DNA of 41,293 bases from Pseudomonadota bacterium (lineage in GTDB: Bacteria; Pseudomonadota; Gammaproteobacteria; Burkholderiales; Rhodocyclaceae). The translations under genes and the position numbers were made by a program. Of this stretch, positions 14,515 through 22,716 are shown one piece after another (within the stretch, counting starts at the first letter, position 1; each line of letters opens with the position of its first letter). The notes under the pieces were generated by a model. It ran no database searches and had not been told where the DNA came from. It was given only the letters and a program-made list of their open reading frames with translations. Location of the stretch: contig JAJZSW010000017.1 of the NCBI GenBank assembly GCA_021849505.1, positions 1 through 41,293 on the forward strand. The letters run 5' to 3'.

Positions 14515-15357
14515 ATGTCTGACACCGCCCTTCACGGTGCCGGCCTCGGCTTCAGGCGGGAACTGATTCCCGACCTGAAGGCCGGGGTGCCGTCCTCGAT
14601 CGCATTCTTCGAGCTGGCCCCGGAAAACTGGGCCGGCATGGGCGGTCGTTCGGCGAAGGACCTGCGCCATTTCACCGAGCGCCATCCCTTCGTCTGCCAC
14701 GGCCTTTCGCTCGACCTCGGCGGGCCGCGCCCGCTGGATACCGAACTGCTGACGCGCATCAGGCGCTTCATGCGCGAACACGGCATGCGCCTCTACACCG
14801 AACACCTGTCCTGGTGCGGCGACGACGGCCACCTCTACGACCTGCTGCCGATTCCCTGTACCGCCGATGCCGTGAAGTGGGTCGCCGGCCGCATCCGCCA
14901 GGCGCAGGACATCCTCGAAATGCAGATCGGCATCGAGAACGCCTCGTACTACGTCGCCCCGCCGGGCGCGGAGATGAACGAAACCGAGTTCATCCGCGCG
15001 GTGATCGAGGAAGCCGATTGCCTGCTGCACCTCGATGTCAACAATGTCTACGTCAACAGCGGCAATTTCGGCTTCGACCCGCTCGCCTTCATCGACGCGC
15101 TGCCGCTCGAACGCACCTGCTACCTGCACATGGCCGGCCACTACGTCGAGCCGGACGGCATCCGCGTCGATACCCATGGCGCCGATGTGATCGATCCGGT
15201 CTGGCAGCTGCTCGACGCGGTTTATGCGCGCGTCGGCCCGTTGCCGACCTGTCTCGAACGCGATTTCAACATTCCGCCGCTGGGCGAACTGGCCAGCGAA
15301 GTCGCGCAGATTGCCGCCGCGCAGCGACGCGCCACCCAACTTCGCGAGGCCGCCTGA
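14515..15357 (+). CDS. hvfB: HvfB: DUF692 / MNIO RiPP-modifying enzyme
   Basis: A 280-residue TIM-barrel protein of the multinuclear non-heme iron oxygenase family. Likely metal ligands and active-site residues visible are His62 (VCHGLSLDLGG), Glu96-His97 (YTEHLSW), Glu141 (IGIENASYY), Asp174-Asn177 (LHLDVNNVYVN), His205 and His209 (YLHMAGHY), Asp219-His221 (DTHGADV) and Glu248 (CLERDF). Relatives oxidise Cys residues in precursor peptides. It starts 6 nt after hvfA and its stop overlaps the hvfC start (TGATG). It should act on the EGKCG Cys of the adjacent precursor, in the cytoplasm before export. Confidence 0.93.
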   Translation: MSDTALHGAGLGFRRELIPDLKAGVPSSIAFFELAPENWAGMGGRSAKDLRHFTERHPFVCHGLSLDLGGPRPLDTELLTRIRRFMREHGMRLYTEHLSWCGDDGHLYDLLPIPCTADAVKWVAGRIRQAQDILEMQIGIENASYYVAPPGAEMNETEFIRAVIEEADCLLHLDVNNVYVNSGNFGFDPLAFIDALPLERTCYLHMAGHYVEPDGIRVDTHGADVIDPVWQLLDAVYARVGPLPTCLERDFNIPPLGELASEVAQIAAAQRRATQLREAA

Positions 15358-16091
15358 TGCCCCCTGCTCTCCAATTTCAGGAATTCCAGCGCGACTTTGG
15401 CCGCCACCTGCGCGACCCGCGCAAAGCCGCGCGCCCGGCCGGCGTGCCCGCGCGCCGCGCCGCGATCTATGCCGAGCTGCTGTTCAACAACCTGACCGGC
15501 TTTCTCGACGCCTGCTATCCCGTCACGCGCAGCGTGCTCGGCGCAACGCGCTGGCGCCGCCTCCAGCGCGCCTTCTTCCGCGCCGCGCGCTGCCATACGC
15601 CTTACTTCCGCGAGATTCCGCGCGAGTTCCTCGACTGGCTGCCCGCCGACGCGGGACCGCGCTGGCTCAGGGAACTGGCGCATTACGAGTGGGTCGAACT
15701 GGCGCTCGACGTGATGGACGCGCCAACGCCCGCCCACGCTCCGGCCGGCGACCTGCTGGCCGGCATTCCGGTACTCGCGCCGGCGCTGATGAATCTCGCC
15801 TACGCCTGGCCGGTGCAGCACATCGGACCGGACTACCGGCCGCGCCAGCCGCGGCCCACCCATCTGCTGGTGTATCGGGACGCCGCCGACGAGGTGCAAT
15901 TCGTCGAGCTGAACCCCGTCAGCGCGCGCCTCGTCGACCTGCTGCTGGAGGGGCGACAGAGCGGCCGCGCCGCCTGCGCCGCCATCGCCGCCGAACTCGG
16001 CCATGCCGACCCGCAGGCGGTGATCGCCCATGGCGCAGCCTTGCTGGCTGATTTGCGCGCCGCCGGCGCCATTCTGGGAGTCAGGACATGA
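15357..16091 (+). CDS. hvfC: HvfC: DUF2063 RiPP partner protein
   Basis: A 244-residue protein. An N-terminal DUF2063 helical DNA-binding-like domain reads LQFQEFQRDFGRHLRDP, AAIYAELLFNNLTGFLDACYP and FLDWLP. A C-terminal half resembles the HvfC/BufC extension (HLLVYRDAADEVQFVELNPV). In known systems this partner binds the precursor leader and presents it to the MNIO enzyme. It overlaps hvfB by 1 nt at the start (TGATG) and the DoxX gene by 4 nt at the end. A longer in-frame upstream extension is Arg-rich shadow sequence of hvfB and was rejected. Confidence 0.92.
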   Translation: MPPALQFQEFQRDFGRHLRDPRKAARPAGVPARRAAIYAELLFNNLTGFLDACYPVTRSVLGATRWRRLQRAFFRAARCHTPYFREIPREFLDWLPADAGPRWLRELAHYEWVELALDVMDAPTPAHAPAGDLLAGIPVLAPALMNLAYAWPVQHIGPDYRPRQPRPTHLLVYRDAADEVQFVELNPVSARLVDLLLEGRQSGRAACAAIAAELGHADPQAVIAHGAALLADLRAAGAILGVRT

Positions 16092-16579
16092 AAAAGCTCA
16101 TCGGCAGACTGCTCGGCGGCATCGACCTGATCGGTCTGTGGATCGGCCTGCTCGGCCTGCGCCTGATTCTCGGCTGGGAATATTTCGAGTCCGGGCTGGA
16201 AAAATTCCGCGGCGAGAACTGGTTCGCCGACATCCAGGACAAGTTTCCCTACCCATTCAACATCGTGTCTCCGGAGATCAGCTGGCAGATGGCGACCTGG
16301 TTCGAACTGGTCGGCGGCATCGCCCTCGTGATCGGTCTGGGCACGCGCTTCTTCGGCGTCTCGCTGTTCATCCTGACGATCGTCGCCATCGCCAGCGTGC
16401 ATTGGCCGGCGGAATGGGCGAGCTTCGGCGATCTGCTCGAGGGCTACGTCATCACCGACCAGGGCCAGGGCAACTTCAAGCTGCCGGTGATCTTCATGGC
16501 AATGCTGCTGCCGCTGATCCTCGCGGGACCGGGACGCCTCTCGATCGACGCGCTGATCCGGCGTAGCATCGCCCGATGA
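16088..16579 (+). CDS. DoxX family membrane protein of the hvf operon
   Basis: A 163-residue inner-membrane protein with about four hydrophobic helices (about 10-30, 66-85, 87-105, 130-148) and the DoxX pattern LRLILGWEYFESGLEKF. A DoxX protein is a frequent fourth member of HvfABC/Buf loci. Its biochemical role is not known; respiratory or redox coupling and peptide handling have been suggested. It overlaps hvfC and the sigma gene by ATGA at each end. Confidence 0.9.
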   Translation: MKKLIGRLLGGIDLIGLWIGLLGLRLILGWEYFESGLEKFRGENWFADIQDKFPYPFNIVSPEISWQMATWFELVGGIALVIGLGTRFFGVSLFILTIVAIASVHWPAEWASFGDLLEGYVITDQGQGNFKLPVIFMAMLLPLILAGPGRLSIDALIRRSIAR

Positions 16580-17148
16580 ATCCTGCCGATGAACTCGCCT
16601 ACTTTCGCCCCGACCTGCTGCGCTTCGCCCGTCTGCAGCTGCGCGACGACCAGCTCGCTGAGGATGTCGTGCAGGAGACGATGATCGCCGCGCTCGCCGG
16701 CAGGCGGGATTTCGCCGGGCGTTCCGCGCTGAAGACCTGGATGTTCTCGATCCTCAAGAACAAGATCATCGACGCCATCCGCAGCCGCGAGCGAACGGTC
16801 AATCTCTCGGCGCTGTCCGGGGAGGAAGAGGAGTTCGAGGAGGCCTTCGACCGGCTATTCAAGGCCAACGGCCACTGGAAGCGGGACAATCGTCCCGGCG
16901 ACTGGGGCGATCCCGAGGAAACGCTGCGGCAGGCGCAGTTCTGGCAGGTCTTCGACGCCTGCCTCAACCACCTCACGGAAAACACGGCACGCGTGTTCAT
17001 GATGCGCGAGCTGCTCGAATTCGAGGTGGACGAGATTTGCACCGAGCTGCAGATCAGCGCCAGCAACTGCTATGTCATCCTCCACCGGGCGCGCAACAAT
17101 CTGCGCGGCTGCCTCGAACGCAGCTGGTTCGGTCCCGGAGAACCATGA
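16576..17148 (+). CDS. ECF-like sigma-70 family RNA polymerase sigma factor
   Basis: A 190-residue sigma factor. Region 2 is at about 10-72 (DELAYFRPDLLRFARLQLRD, LAEDVVQETMIAAL, LKTWMFSILKNKIIDAIRSR). Region 4 is at about 125-180 (LTENTARVFMMREL, EICTELQISASNCYVILHRA). An acidic insert (GEEEEFEEAFDRLF) and a loop of about 25 residues lie between the regions, a known trait of this subgroup. It lies in the hvf operon, coupled by ATGA on both sides, and is followed by its likely anti-sigma factor, so it should direct transcription of this operon from the 14104 promoter. Confidence 0.92.
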   Translation: MNPADELAYFRPDLLRFARLQLRDDQLAEDVVQETMIAALAGRRDFAGRSALKTWMFSILKNKIIDAIRSRERTVNLSALSGEEEEFEEAFDRLFKANGHWKRDNRPGDWGDPEETLRQAQFWQVFDACLNHLTENTARVFMMRELLEFEVDEICTELQISASNCYVILHRARNNLRGCLERSWFGPGEP

Positions 17149-17348
17149 TGTTGAGCTGCAAGGAAGCCACCCACGTGATGTCCGCCGCGCACGAACGCGA
17201 ACTGGGCCTGCGCGAACGCATCGCGCTGCGCCTGCACCTGCTGATGTGCATGGGCTGCCGGAACTACGATCGCCAGATGGAGTTTTTGCACAAGGCCTGT
17301 GCGCACATGACCGAGCGAAGCATCAGTGACGCTCCGCCCGATCCCTGA
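17145..17348 (+). CDS. Small zinc-finger (zf-HC2-like) anti-sigma-type protein
   Basis: A 67-residue protein. Cys5 (MMLSCKEATHVMSAAHEREL) and the H-x3-C-x2-C motif LHLLMCMGC give the zinc-binding pattern of zf-HC2 anti-sigma domains. There is no membrane segment, so it would be a cytoplasmic one-domain anti-sigma factor that could respond to metal or thiol oxidation through its zinc site. It overlaps the sigma gene stop (ATGATG); ATG 17145 or 17148 are both possible starts, with GGAG just upstream. It is the last gene of the hvf operon. Confidence 0.88.
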   Translation: MMLSCKEATHVMSAAHERELGLRERIALRLHLLMCMGCRNYDRQMEFLHKACAHMTERSISDAPPDP

Positions 17349-17380
17349 GTGCCTGCTCCCGCGGCACGTAACCAGACAGG

Positions 17381-18688
17381 CTATCGAGTCTCGGCGGGCT
17401 TTTCCGGTTCCGGCAGCCGGCTGGCGAGCACCTTGTCGACGCGCTTGCCGTCGAGGTCGACGACCTCGAAGCGCCACTGCTCCCATTCGGCGATGTCGCC
17501 GGTCTGCGGCAGGCGGCCGAGCAGCCACATCACCAGGCCGCTGAGCGTGTGATAGCGCCCCTTGTCCTCTTCCGGCACGGCCTTGAGCGCCAGCCTGTCC
17601 TTCAGCTCGGGAATCGGGATCAGCCCGTCGAGCAGCCAGGAACCGTCCTCGCGCTCCACCGCCCAGGCGTCTTCCTGGCTGCGCGGCTTGAATTCGCCGG
17701 TCACCGCCTCGAGCACATCCTGCAGCGTCACGATGCCCTGCACCTCGCCGTATTCGTCGACGACGACGACCATCTGCGTGCCCGAGGCGCGGAAATGATC
17801 GAGCAAGTCCATGCCCGTCAGCGTTTCCGGCACGAACACGGCCGGCAGCAGCAGCGCGGTCAGATCGACCTTGCCGACCTTGAGCGACTGGTTGAACAAC
17901 TGCTTGGCGCTGACCGTGCCGAGCACTTCGTGCAGGCCGCCGCGGCAGACGAGGAAGCGCGAATGGTCGGAATCGGCGACGGTGCGCAGGTTCGCGTCGA
18001 TGGGCAGGTCGATGTCCAGATAGACGATGTCGGCGCGCGGGATCATCAGCGAGCCGACCTGGCGATCGTCGAGCCGGAACACGTTGCGCACCATGTCGCG
18101 CTCCTGCTGCTCGATGACGCCCGCTTCCGAGCCTTCCTCGAGCATCGCGTGGATTTCCTCCTCGGTGACGCCTTGCGCCTCCTGCTGGGGCACACCGATG
18201 AGCCGCAGGATCGTGTCGGTCGAGAAGCTCAGCAGACGGACGAAAGGCCGCGTCAGCAGCGACAGCGCCTGCATGGGCTGCGCGACGAGACGGGCGATGT
18301 CTTCCGGATGGGTCTGGCCAACCCGCTTGGGGACGAGTTCGCCGATCACAATCGAAAAGTAGGTGATCGTGATGACCACCACCGCAGTGGCCAAGATTAT
18401 GCTCAGCTCGGCATCCAGCCCCCAGCTGGCCATGGCCTTCGCCAGCGGCGCGGCGAACACCGCCTCGCCGACGATGCCGCTCAGGATGCCGATCGAGGTG
18501 ATGCCGATCTGGACCGTGGACAGAAACCGGGTCGGCTCGTCGTGCAGCTTGACGGCGACGGCAGCAGCGCTGTCACCCTCTTCGGCGAGACGCGACAGGC
18601 GGGCTCGACGGGCGGTGACGAGGGAGATTTCCGACATCGCGAACAAACCGTTGAGCAGGATGAGAACGACCAGCAGCAGAAGTTCCAT
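17381..18688 (-). CDS. CNNM / CBS / CorC-type hemolysin family membrane protein
   Basis: A 435-residue protein. A CNNM (DUF21) membrane domain spans about 1-190 with three to four helices (MELLLLVVLILLNGLFAMSE start; IGITSIGILSGIVGEAVF; FSIVIGELVPKRVG). Two CBS modules span about 205-335 and a CorC_HlyC domain about 345-425. Members are linked to magnesium/cobalt efflux or resistance. It is convergent with the hvf operon, 32 bp from its end. No partner gene lies adjacent. Confidence 0.92.
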   Translation of the reverse strand: MELLLLVVLILLNGLFAMSEISLVTARRARLSRLAEEGDSAAAVAVKLHDEPTRFLSTVQIGITSIGILSGIVGEAVFAAPLAKAMASWGLDAELSIILATAVVVITITYFSIVIGELVPKRVGQTHPEDIARLVAQPMQALSLLTRPFVRLLSFSTDTILRLIGVPQQEAQGVTEEEIHAMLEEGSEAGVIEQQERDMVRNVFRLDDRQVGSLMIPRADIVYLDIDLPIDANLRTVADSDHSRFLVCRGGLHEVLGTVSAKQLFNQSLKVGKVDLTALLLPAVFVPETLTGMDLLDHFRASGTQMVVVVDEYGEVQGIVTLQDVLEAVTGEFKPRSQEDAWAVEREDGSWLLDGLIPIPELKDRLALKAVPEEDKGRYHTLSGLVMWLLGRLPQTGDIAEWEQWRFEVVDLDGKRVDKVLASRLPEPEKPAETR

Positions 18689-18738
18689 GGCAGGACCGGA
18701 TTGGTTTGCGCGGCAGCGCGACAGCCCCGATCATACCG

Positions 18739-18765
18739 GGCCGGGATGTTTGCTACGCCCCGGCC
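18739..18765. other. Hairpin in the gap upstream of the CNNM gene
   Basis: GGCCGGG (18739-18745) pairs with CCCGGCC (18759-18765) around a 13-nt loop. It lies between the leftward cysteine desulfurase and CNNM genes and may be a terminator for the former, though no T-run follows. Confidence 0.3.
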
Positions 18766-18801
18766 AGTCGTTCTTCAGCACGCAATCGAGGGCGGGAGGG
18801 T

Positions 18802-19938
18802 CTAGCCCGCCAGCTCTTTCCAGGCGACGATCAACGCCGCGGCAGCGGCATCGATGTTCTCTTGCGTCGTGTCCCGTCCGAGCGACAACCGTACCGCGCC
18901 GCGCGCCCGCTCCGCGGTGCACCCCATCGCCGCCAGCACGCCGCTTACCGCGTCGCCATGGGAGTGGCAGGCGGAGCCGACGGAGGCAGCCACGGCGGCT
19001 TGCGCTGCCGCCAGCAATGCTTTTCCGGAGATGCCGGGAAACGACACATGCAGCGTATTCGGCAGCCGGAATTCCTCATGGCCATTGAGCAGCAGGCCGG
19101 GCACACCCGCCTGCAAGCGGCGGTGGAGCCGGTCACGCATCGCCATCAGCTGCGGTACGGCCTGCGGCAGGCGTTCGCGCGCCAGCCGTGCCGTCTCGCC
19201 AGCGCCGACTATCAGGGCGACATTCTCGGTGCCCGGCCGCAAGCCCTGCTCCTGCCCCGCACCGAACAGGATCGGCTTGAGCGGCGTGCCCTGCCGGACA
19301 TACAGCGCACCGATCCCCTTGGGGCCGCAGAACTTGTGGAAGGCGAGTGTCAGCAGATCGACGCCGAGATCATCGACGTTCACCGGCAGCTTGCCCGCCG
19401 CCTGTGCGGCATCGGTATGCATCAGGCTGCCGTTGGCGTGCGCCAGTGCGGCGATCCCGGCGATGGGCTGCAAGGTGCCGACTTCGTTGTTGGCGAGCAT
19501 CACCGATACCAACGCCGTATCGGGGCGCAAGCAACCGGCGACTTGGGCAGCATCCACGCGCCCGGCTCCATCCACCGGAACGACCGAGATGTCCCAGCCG
19601 AGTTCGCGCAGGTGCAGCGCCGGCTGCATCACCGCCGGATGCTCGACGGCGCTGACGAGCATGTGCCGCTTCGCCGGCAGCGCACGTGCCATGCCCAACA
19701 ACGCCAGATTGTTTGCTTCGGTGGCATTGCCGGTGAAGACGATTTCTACAGCTTGTGCGCCAATCAAGTTGGCAACTTCGGCACGCGCCTTACCGACTGC
19801 CGCTTGTGCATGCTGGCCGTAGGCATGGCTCGACGATGGGTTGCCGAAGCCCGTTTCCAGCCACGGCCGGATGGCTGCCGCCACCTCAGGTGCAATCGGC
19901 GTCGTGGCGTTGTAGTCAAGATAGATGGGCAATTTCAT
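18802..19938 (-). CDS. Cysteine desulfurase (NifS/IscS-like)
   Basis: A 378-residue PLP enzyme that takes sulfur from cysteine as a protein persulfide. The start MKLPIYLDYNATTPIAPEVA is the family signature. PLP-pocket residues include His100, Asp176 and Gln179, with Schiff-base Lys202 (AFHKFCGPKG) and catalytic Cys324 (VGSACHSHGD). ATG 19938 was chosen by homology over an in-frame start at 19983. It is not in an isc or suf cluster but directly follows the TsoY-like membrane gene (13-bp gap) and a DsrE gene, so it may feed that sulfur-handling group. Confidence 0.93.
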   Translation of the reverse strand: MKLPIYLDYNATTPIAPEVAAAIRPWLETGFGNPSSSHAYGQHAQAAVGKARAEVANLIGAQAVEIVFTGNATEANNLALLGMARALPAKRHMLVSAVEHPAVMQPALHLRELGWDISVVPVDGAGRVDAAQVAGCLRPDTALVSVMLANNEVGTLQPIAGIAALAHANGSLMHTDAAQAAGKLPVNVDDLGVDLLTLAFHKFCGPKGIGALYVRQGTPLKPILFGAGQEQGLRPGTENVALIVGAGETARLARERLPQAVPQLMAMRDRLHRRLQAGVPGLLLNGHEEFRLPNTLHVSFPGISGKALLAAAQAAVAASVGSACHSHGDAVSGVLAAMGCTAERARGAVRLSLGRDTTQENIDAAAAALIVAWKELAG

Positions 19939-19951
19939 GGCTTGAATCCGA

Positions 19952-21064
19952 TCATGTTTGTGCCGGCTTGATGATGCCAACAAACTTCAGGAAAACAAAA
20001 CCGTAGATGGCAGCGGCGGCCGCGATGCTCAGGTAGGAAAACCCGAGGAACAGCAACGACGGGTAGTAGCTGACGTGACTATAGATCGCCAGCACTTCGA
20101 GGCCCACCAACACGCAAACGAGTCCCCATTGAGCGGGATAGAACTCCGGTTTGGGAAACTGGTGAACGAACCAGTCGCGGAAGGCAATTACACACAGGGC
20201 AATCCAGAATAGCGAAAGAGCGAACAGGATCACGACCGAAGTAAACGCCAGCGAAGTGATGTCGATACCCAGCGTCTCCTTCGTGTAGGCGGCAATTTTG
20301 TAGATCGAGATGGCGAACAGGCAATTGATCGGCACGACGATGAAATGTGACGGCTTGAGCGGATCGGCAGGGAGGTTGCCATGGGTCATCTGGGCCAGAA
20401 GGAGATACATCCCCTTGATGCCGTAGATGAACAGGCCGATGCTGATGGCACAGAGCGTCAGCACGCTCCCGATAGCCGTGACTTGAGGATCGGTTGCGGT
20501 CATCGTGACACCGGCACCCGCGAGCGCCACCATGCCCCAGGCGAAGACGTCGAGCAGCCAGTTGTAATTGAAAGCGACGGTTTTGCCGTCACGAAACAGC
20601 CAGGTCCTGCCCACCGCGACCGAGATGTAACCGAGAACAAGGAACAGGAACGCAAAGGGATAGACCCCATAGCTGAGCAGGGCCGGAACCTGCTCGGAGA
20701 ATTCAGGAAAGAAGAAAGCCACTGGGCCAAGGATGACATTGACCGTCATGCCAAGCGCCACAACAGGCGAAAAGATGCCGACGTTCATGGCGGGATCGGC
20801 AAGGAAATCGCGCATGTCGTTGCCAGACAGGCGCCATTGGACGAACTCCCTCGATAGCTTTGCGATCAGATAGAAGTGCAGCACGGTGCTGACCAGCATC
20901 ACCACCAACAGAAACACCGATGACGGGTCGTAGCGGCCCGCCAGGTCATCGATGCTGATGAGCTTTCCCCGGCGGGGAAACGTGAACTGCATCAGCACGA
21001 ATGGCATCAGGGCCAGCCCGCCCGCCGCCAGGGCGGATTGAAACCTCAAAGGCGTGTATTTCAT
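19952..21064 (-). CDS. Polytopic membrane protein, possibly TsoY-like
   Basis: A 370-residue integral membrane protein with about eight to nine hydrophobic helices. It starts MKYTPLRFQSALAAGGLALM and has motifs such as FFFPEFSEQVPALLSYGVYP, HFIVVPINCLFAISIY and FPKPEFYPAQWGL. Layout and length resemble the family I know as TsoY, found near sulfur- and selenium-related genes; that name is tentative. An earlier start at ATG 21085 has a better ribosome site (AGGAGG, 10 nt) and would add seven residues. It lies between a DsrE gene and a cysteine desulfurase, all leftward, so a role in sulfur-compound transport or oxidation is a reasonable inference. Confidence 0.6.
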   Translation of the reverse strand: MKYTPLRFQSALAAGGLALMPFVLMQFTFPRRGKLISIDDLAGRYDPSSVFLLVVMLVSTVLHFYLIAKLSREFVQWRLSGNDMRDFLADPAMNVGIFSPVVALGMTVNVILGPVAFFFPEFSEQVPALLSYGVYPFAFLFLVLGYISVAVGRTWLFRDGKTVAFNYNWLLDVFAWGMVALAGAGVTMTATDPQVTAIGSVLTLCAISIGLFIYGIKGMYLLLAQMTHGNLPADPLKPSHFIVVPINCLFAISIYKIAAYTKETLGIDITSLAFTSVVILFALSLFWIALCVIAFRDWFVHQFPKPEFYPAQWGLVCVLVGLEVLAIYSHVSYYPSLLFLGFSYLSIAAAAAIYGFVFLKFVGIIKPAQT

Positions 21065-21123
21065 GATTCCCCCCCATTGGCGCATCAACCGGCCACCTCC
21101 TCGCGGCCGGTTCCGGCCCGTTT

Positions 21124-21474
21124 TTAGAACACAAGAACCTTGTCGGCCCGCTCGGTCCATTCGGTCAGGATATCCATGGTGCCGCGCGCGGCGCCCTCGA
21201 CCAGACGGTCGTCGGCCATCCCGCGCGCGTCCATGCAGGTGCCGCAGACGGCAACCTCTCCCTTGCGCCGAATAACCGCGCCGAGCATGTCGCCGATGTT
21301 GTAGTAGCCCTGCGGCACTTTCTGCCCGGCGGCGGCACAGGCGGCGGCGTCACCCATGAGGAAGACGCGTACCGCCTCCTGGCTTTCGAGCAGCTTGCGC
21401 GCGAGCCGCAAGGCGTTGTAGCTGCGCTCGGTACCGTAGGGGGGATCGTTCAGAATGAACAGGTGGTTCGCCAT
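21124..21474 (-). CDS. DsrE family sulfur-relay-like protein
   Basis: A 116-residue protein starting MANHLFILNDPPYGTERSYN, a typical YchN/DsrE-like opening. AVCGTCMDARGM at about 75-86 contains the Cys77-x2-Cys80 pair in the place of the conserved DsrE Cys. It probably carries persulfide sulfur. GGAGG eight nt upstream supports ATG 21474; an in-frame start at 21513 overlaps the upstream gene and was rejected. It nearly abuts the exported thioredoxin-like gene upstream and precedes the TsoY-like gene. Confidence 0.87.
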   Translation of the reverse strand: MANHLFILNDPPYGTERSYNALRLARKLLESQEAVRVFLMGDAAACAAAGQKVPQGYYNIGDMLGAVIRRKGEVAVCGTCMDARGMADDRLVEGAARGTMDILTEWTERADKVLVF

Positions 21475-21475
21475 T

Positions 21476-21919
21476 TCACTTGCCTCCGCTCTTGATGACG
21501 GCCTTGAGTGCATCGAAATCCTTGCGTACCTTGTCCTGATAAATCAGGCCGGTCTTCGGCTGCCTGGGCGCATTCTCGAAGTCCAGCGCATCGGCCACCA
21601 TTTGAAAGCTCGACATGCCGTTGTGGTCCTTGCCGTCGGCGGCAATCAGCTGGTTGCCGTAGAACACGCCGGGAGCGGGTAGGCCGGGGGCGAGGCTGGC
21701 TGGCAGGATGCGGATCGGCACACGGTAGGTGTTCGCCACCTCGACGGCGACCTGCGTGTTGTTGTTGCAGCGCTGGCCGGGAGGATCCTTGTTGATGATG
21801 GTCAGCACCTTGTTGCCGGCGGCGTCGATGGCGCCGGGCACCGCCAGCGACTGGTCGGCCGCGACGATATGAGTGAATGACAGGACGAACAGTCCTGGGA
21901 TCAACTTGTGAATATTCAT
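21476..21919 (-). CDS. Exported protein with possible thioredoxin-like fold
   Basis: A 147-residue protein with a signal peptide (MNIHKLIPGLFVLSFTHIVA, cleaved near 21). The mature part reads VLTIINKDPPGQRCNNNTQV.. and later APGVFYGNQLIAADG, which resemble the first strand and the cis-Pro strand of a thioredoxin fold. There is only one Cys (CNNN), not a CxxC. A strong ribosome site (GAGGAGG) is present. It is the first gene of the leftward sulfur group, divergent from the ArsR-rhodanese regulator. A periplasmic sulfur- or thiol-handling role is inference. Confidence 0.7.
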   Translation of the reverse strand: MNIHKLIPGLFVLSFTHIVAADQSLAVPGAIDAAGNKVLTIINKDPPGQRCNNNTQVAVEVANTYRVPIRILPASLAPGLPAPGVFYGNQLIAADGKDHNGMSSFQMVADALDFENAPRQPKTGLIYQDKVRKDFDALKAVIKSGGK

Positions 21920-21941
21920 GGCTTCCTCCTCGTTAAAATAT

Positions 21942-21961
21942 CAATCTAAAGATTGTTAGAT
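21942..21961. promoter_or_regulatory. Palindromic operator region between the sulfur group and the ArsR-rhodanese gene
   Basis: Two overlapping inverted repeats are seen: CAATCT-AA-AGATTG (21942-21955) and ATCTAA-N6-TTAGAT (21944-21961). The site sits in the AT-rich divergent gap, 23 bp upstream of the leftward operon start. It is the expected target of the divergently encoded ArsR-type protein. Confidence 0.6.
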
Positions 21962-22035
21962 CAATTTAGCCGAGAGCGAACCGGCCTGTCAAGTGCAAAT
22001 TGACTTCCCACTCGTCGCCGCTAAGATGCGACGTC

Positions 22036-22689
22036 ATGAAGGATTCGCGCCACATCAAGGATCTGCTCTACGAGCAGGTCGCCCGCATCGGCAAGGCCGC
22101 CTGCAGCCCGAAGCGGCTCGAACTCATCGAACTGCTCTGCCAGGGGGAGAAATCCGTCGAGACCCTCGCCCGCGAGGCGGCGATCAGCATGAAACTCGCC
22201 AGTGCGCACTTGCGCGAGCTGCGCGCCGCGCGGCTGGTGGAAACGACCCGGCAGGGCAAGAACGTGATCTATCGCATCGCCAATCGCGCAGTGGCCGAGT
22301 TCTGGGTGGCGATCCGCTCCCTCGCCGAAGACCGGCTGGTCGAGTTGCGTCTCGCCCTCGAACAAATGGCCAGCCATCCCGGTGAAATGGCGCCGCAGGA
22401 TCGCAGCAGTCTGGTCAAGCTGGCGAAGAAGGGCGAGGTGATCGTGCTCGATGTGCGTCCTGCGAATGAATTTGAGGCCGCGCATCTGCCTTTCGCGCGC
22501 TCGATGCCGCTCGAGGAACTCAAGAACCGGTTGGCGGAACTGCCGGCCGGCAAAACGATCGTCGCCTATTGCCGCGGTCCGTATTGCCTCATGGCGCGCG
22601 ACGCGGTCGACCTGCTGCGCAAGAAAGGCTACGACGCGGTGCGCCTTTCCGAAGGGGTCGCCGAGTGGGGCATCGCACCGGTACGGTAA
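22036..22689 (+). CDS. ArsR-type HTH regulator fused to a rhodanese domain
   Basis: A 217-residue protein. A winged HTH (about 1-95; LELIELLCQGEKSVETLARE, AISMKLASAHLRELRAARLV) is followed by a rhodanese domain (about 122-215) with active-site Cys179 in VAYCRGPYCLMA. Other Cys are at 23, 35 and 184. Such fusions couple a persulfide-accepting sulfurtransferase to a DNA-binding domain and are thought to sense reactive sulfur. ATG 22036 is preferred to an in-frame start at 22000. It is divergent from the DsrE/TsoY/cysteine-desulfurase group, which it probably regulates through the palindromes at 21942-21961. Confidence 0.92.
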   Translation: MKDSRHIKDLLYEQVARIGKAACSPKRLELIELLCQGEKSVETLAREAAISMKLASAHLRELRAARLVETTRQGKNVIYRIANRAVAEFWVAIRSLAEDRLVELRLALEQMASHPGEMAPQDRSSLVKLAKKGEVIVLDVRPANEFEAAHLPFARSMPLEELKNRLAELPAGKTIVAYCRGPYCLMARDAVDLLRKKGYDAVRLSEGVAEWGIAPVR

Positions 22690-22704
22690 TGCTCCCTGAC
22701 TCCC

Positions 22705-22710
22705 TATAAT
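22705..22710 (+). promoter_or_regulatory. TATAAT -10-like element just before moaA
   Basis: A perfect TATAAT ends 6 bp before the GTG start of moaA, with no ribosome site and a poor -35 match (TACGGT). If used, it would give a leaderless moaA mRNA. It is 15 bp past the end of the ArsR-rhodanese gene. Confidence 0.35.
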
Positions 22711-22716
22711 GACCGC

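Noticed and set aside
13498-15339. Long minus-strand open frame opposite the GGDEF gene and hvfAB
   Set aside because: Antisense to several genes with strong family motifs; sequence has no domain signature and reflects GC-rich third positions.
19952-21064. Possible selenocysteine codon in the TsoY-like gene
   Set aside because: The frame is open to its end without an internal TGA, so no recoding is needed.
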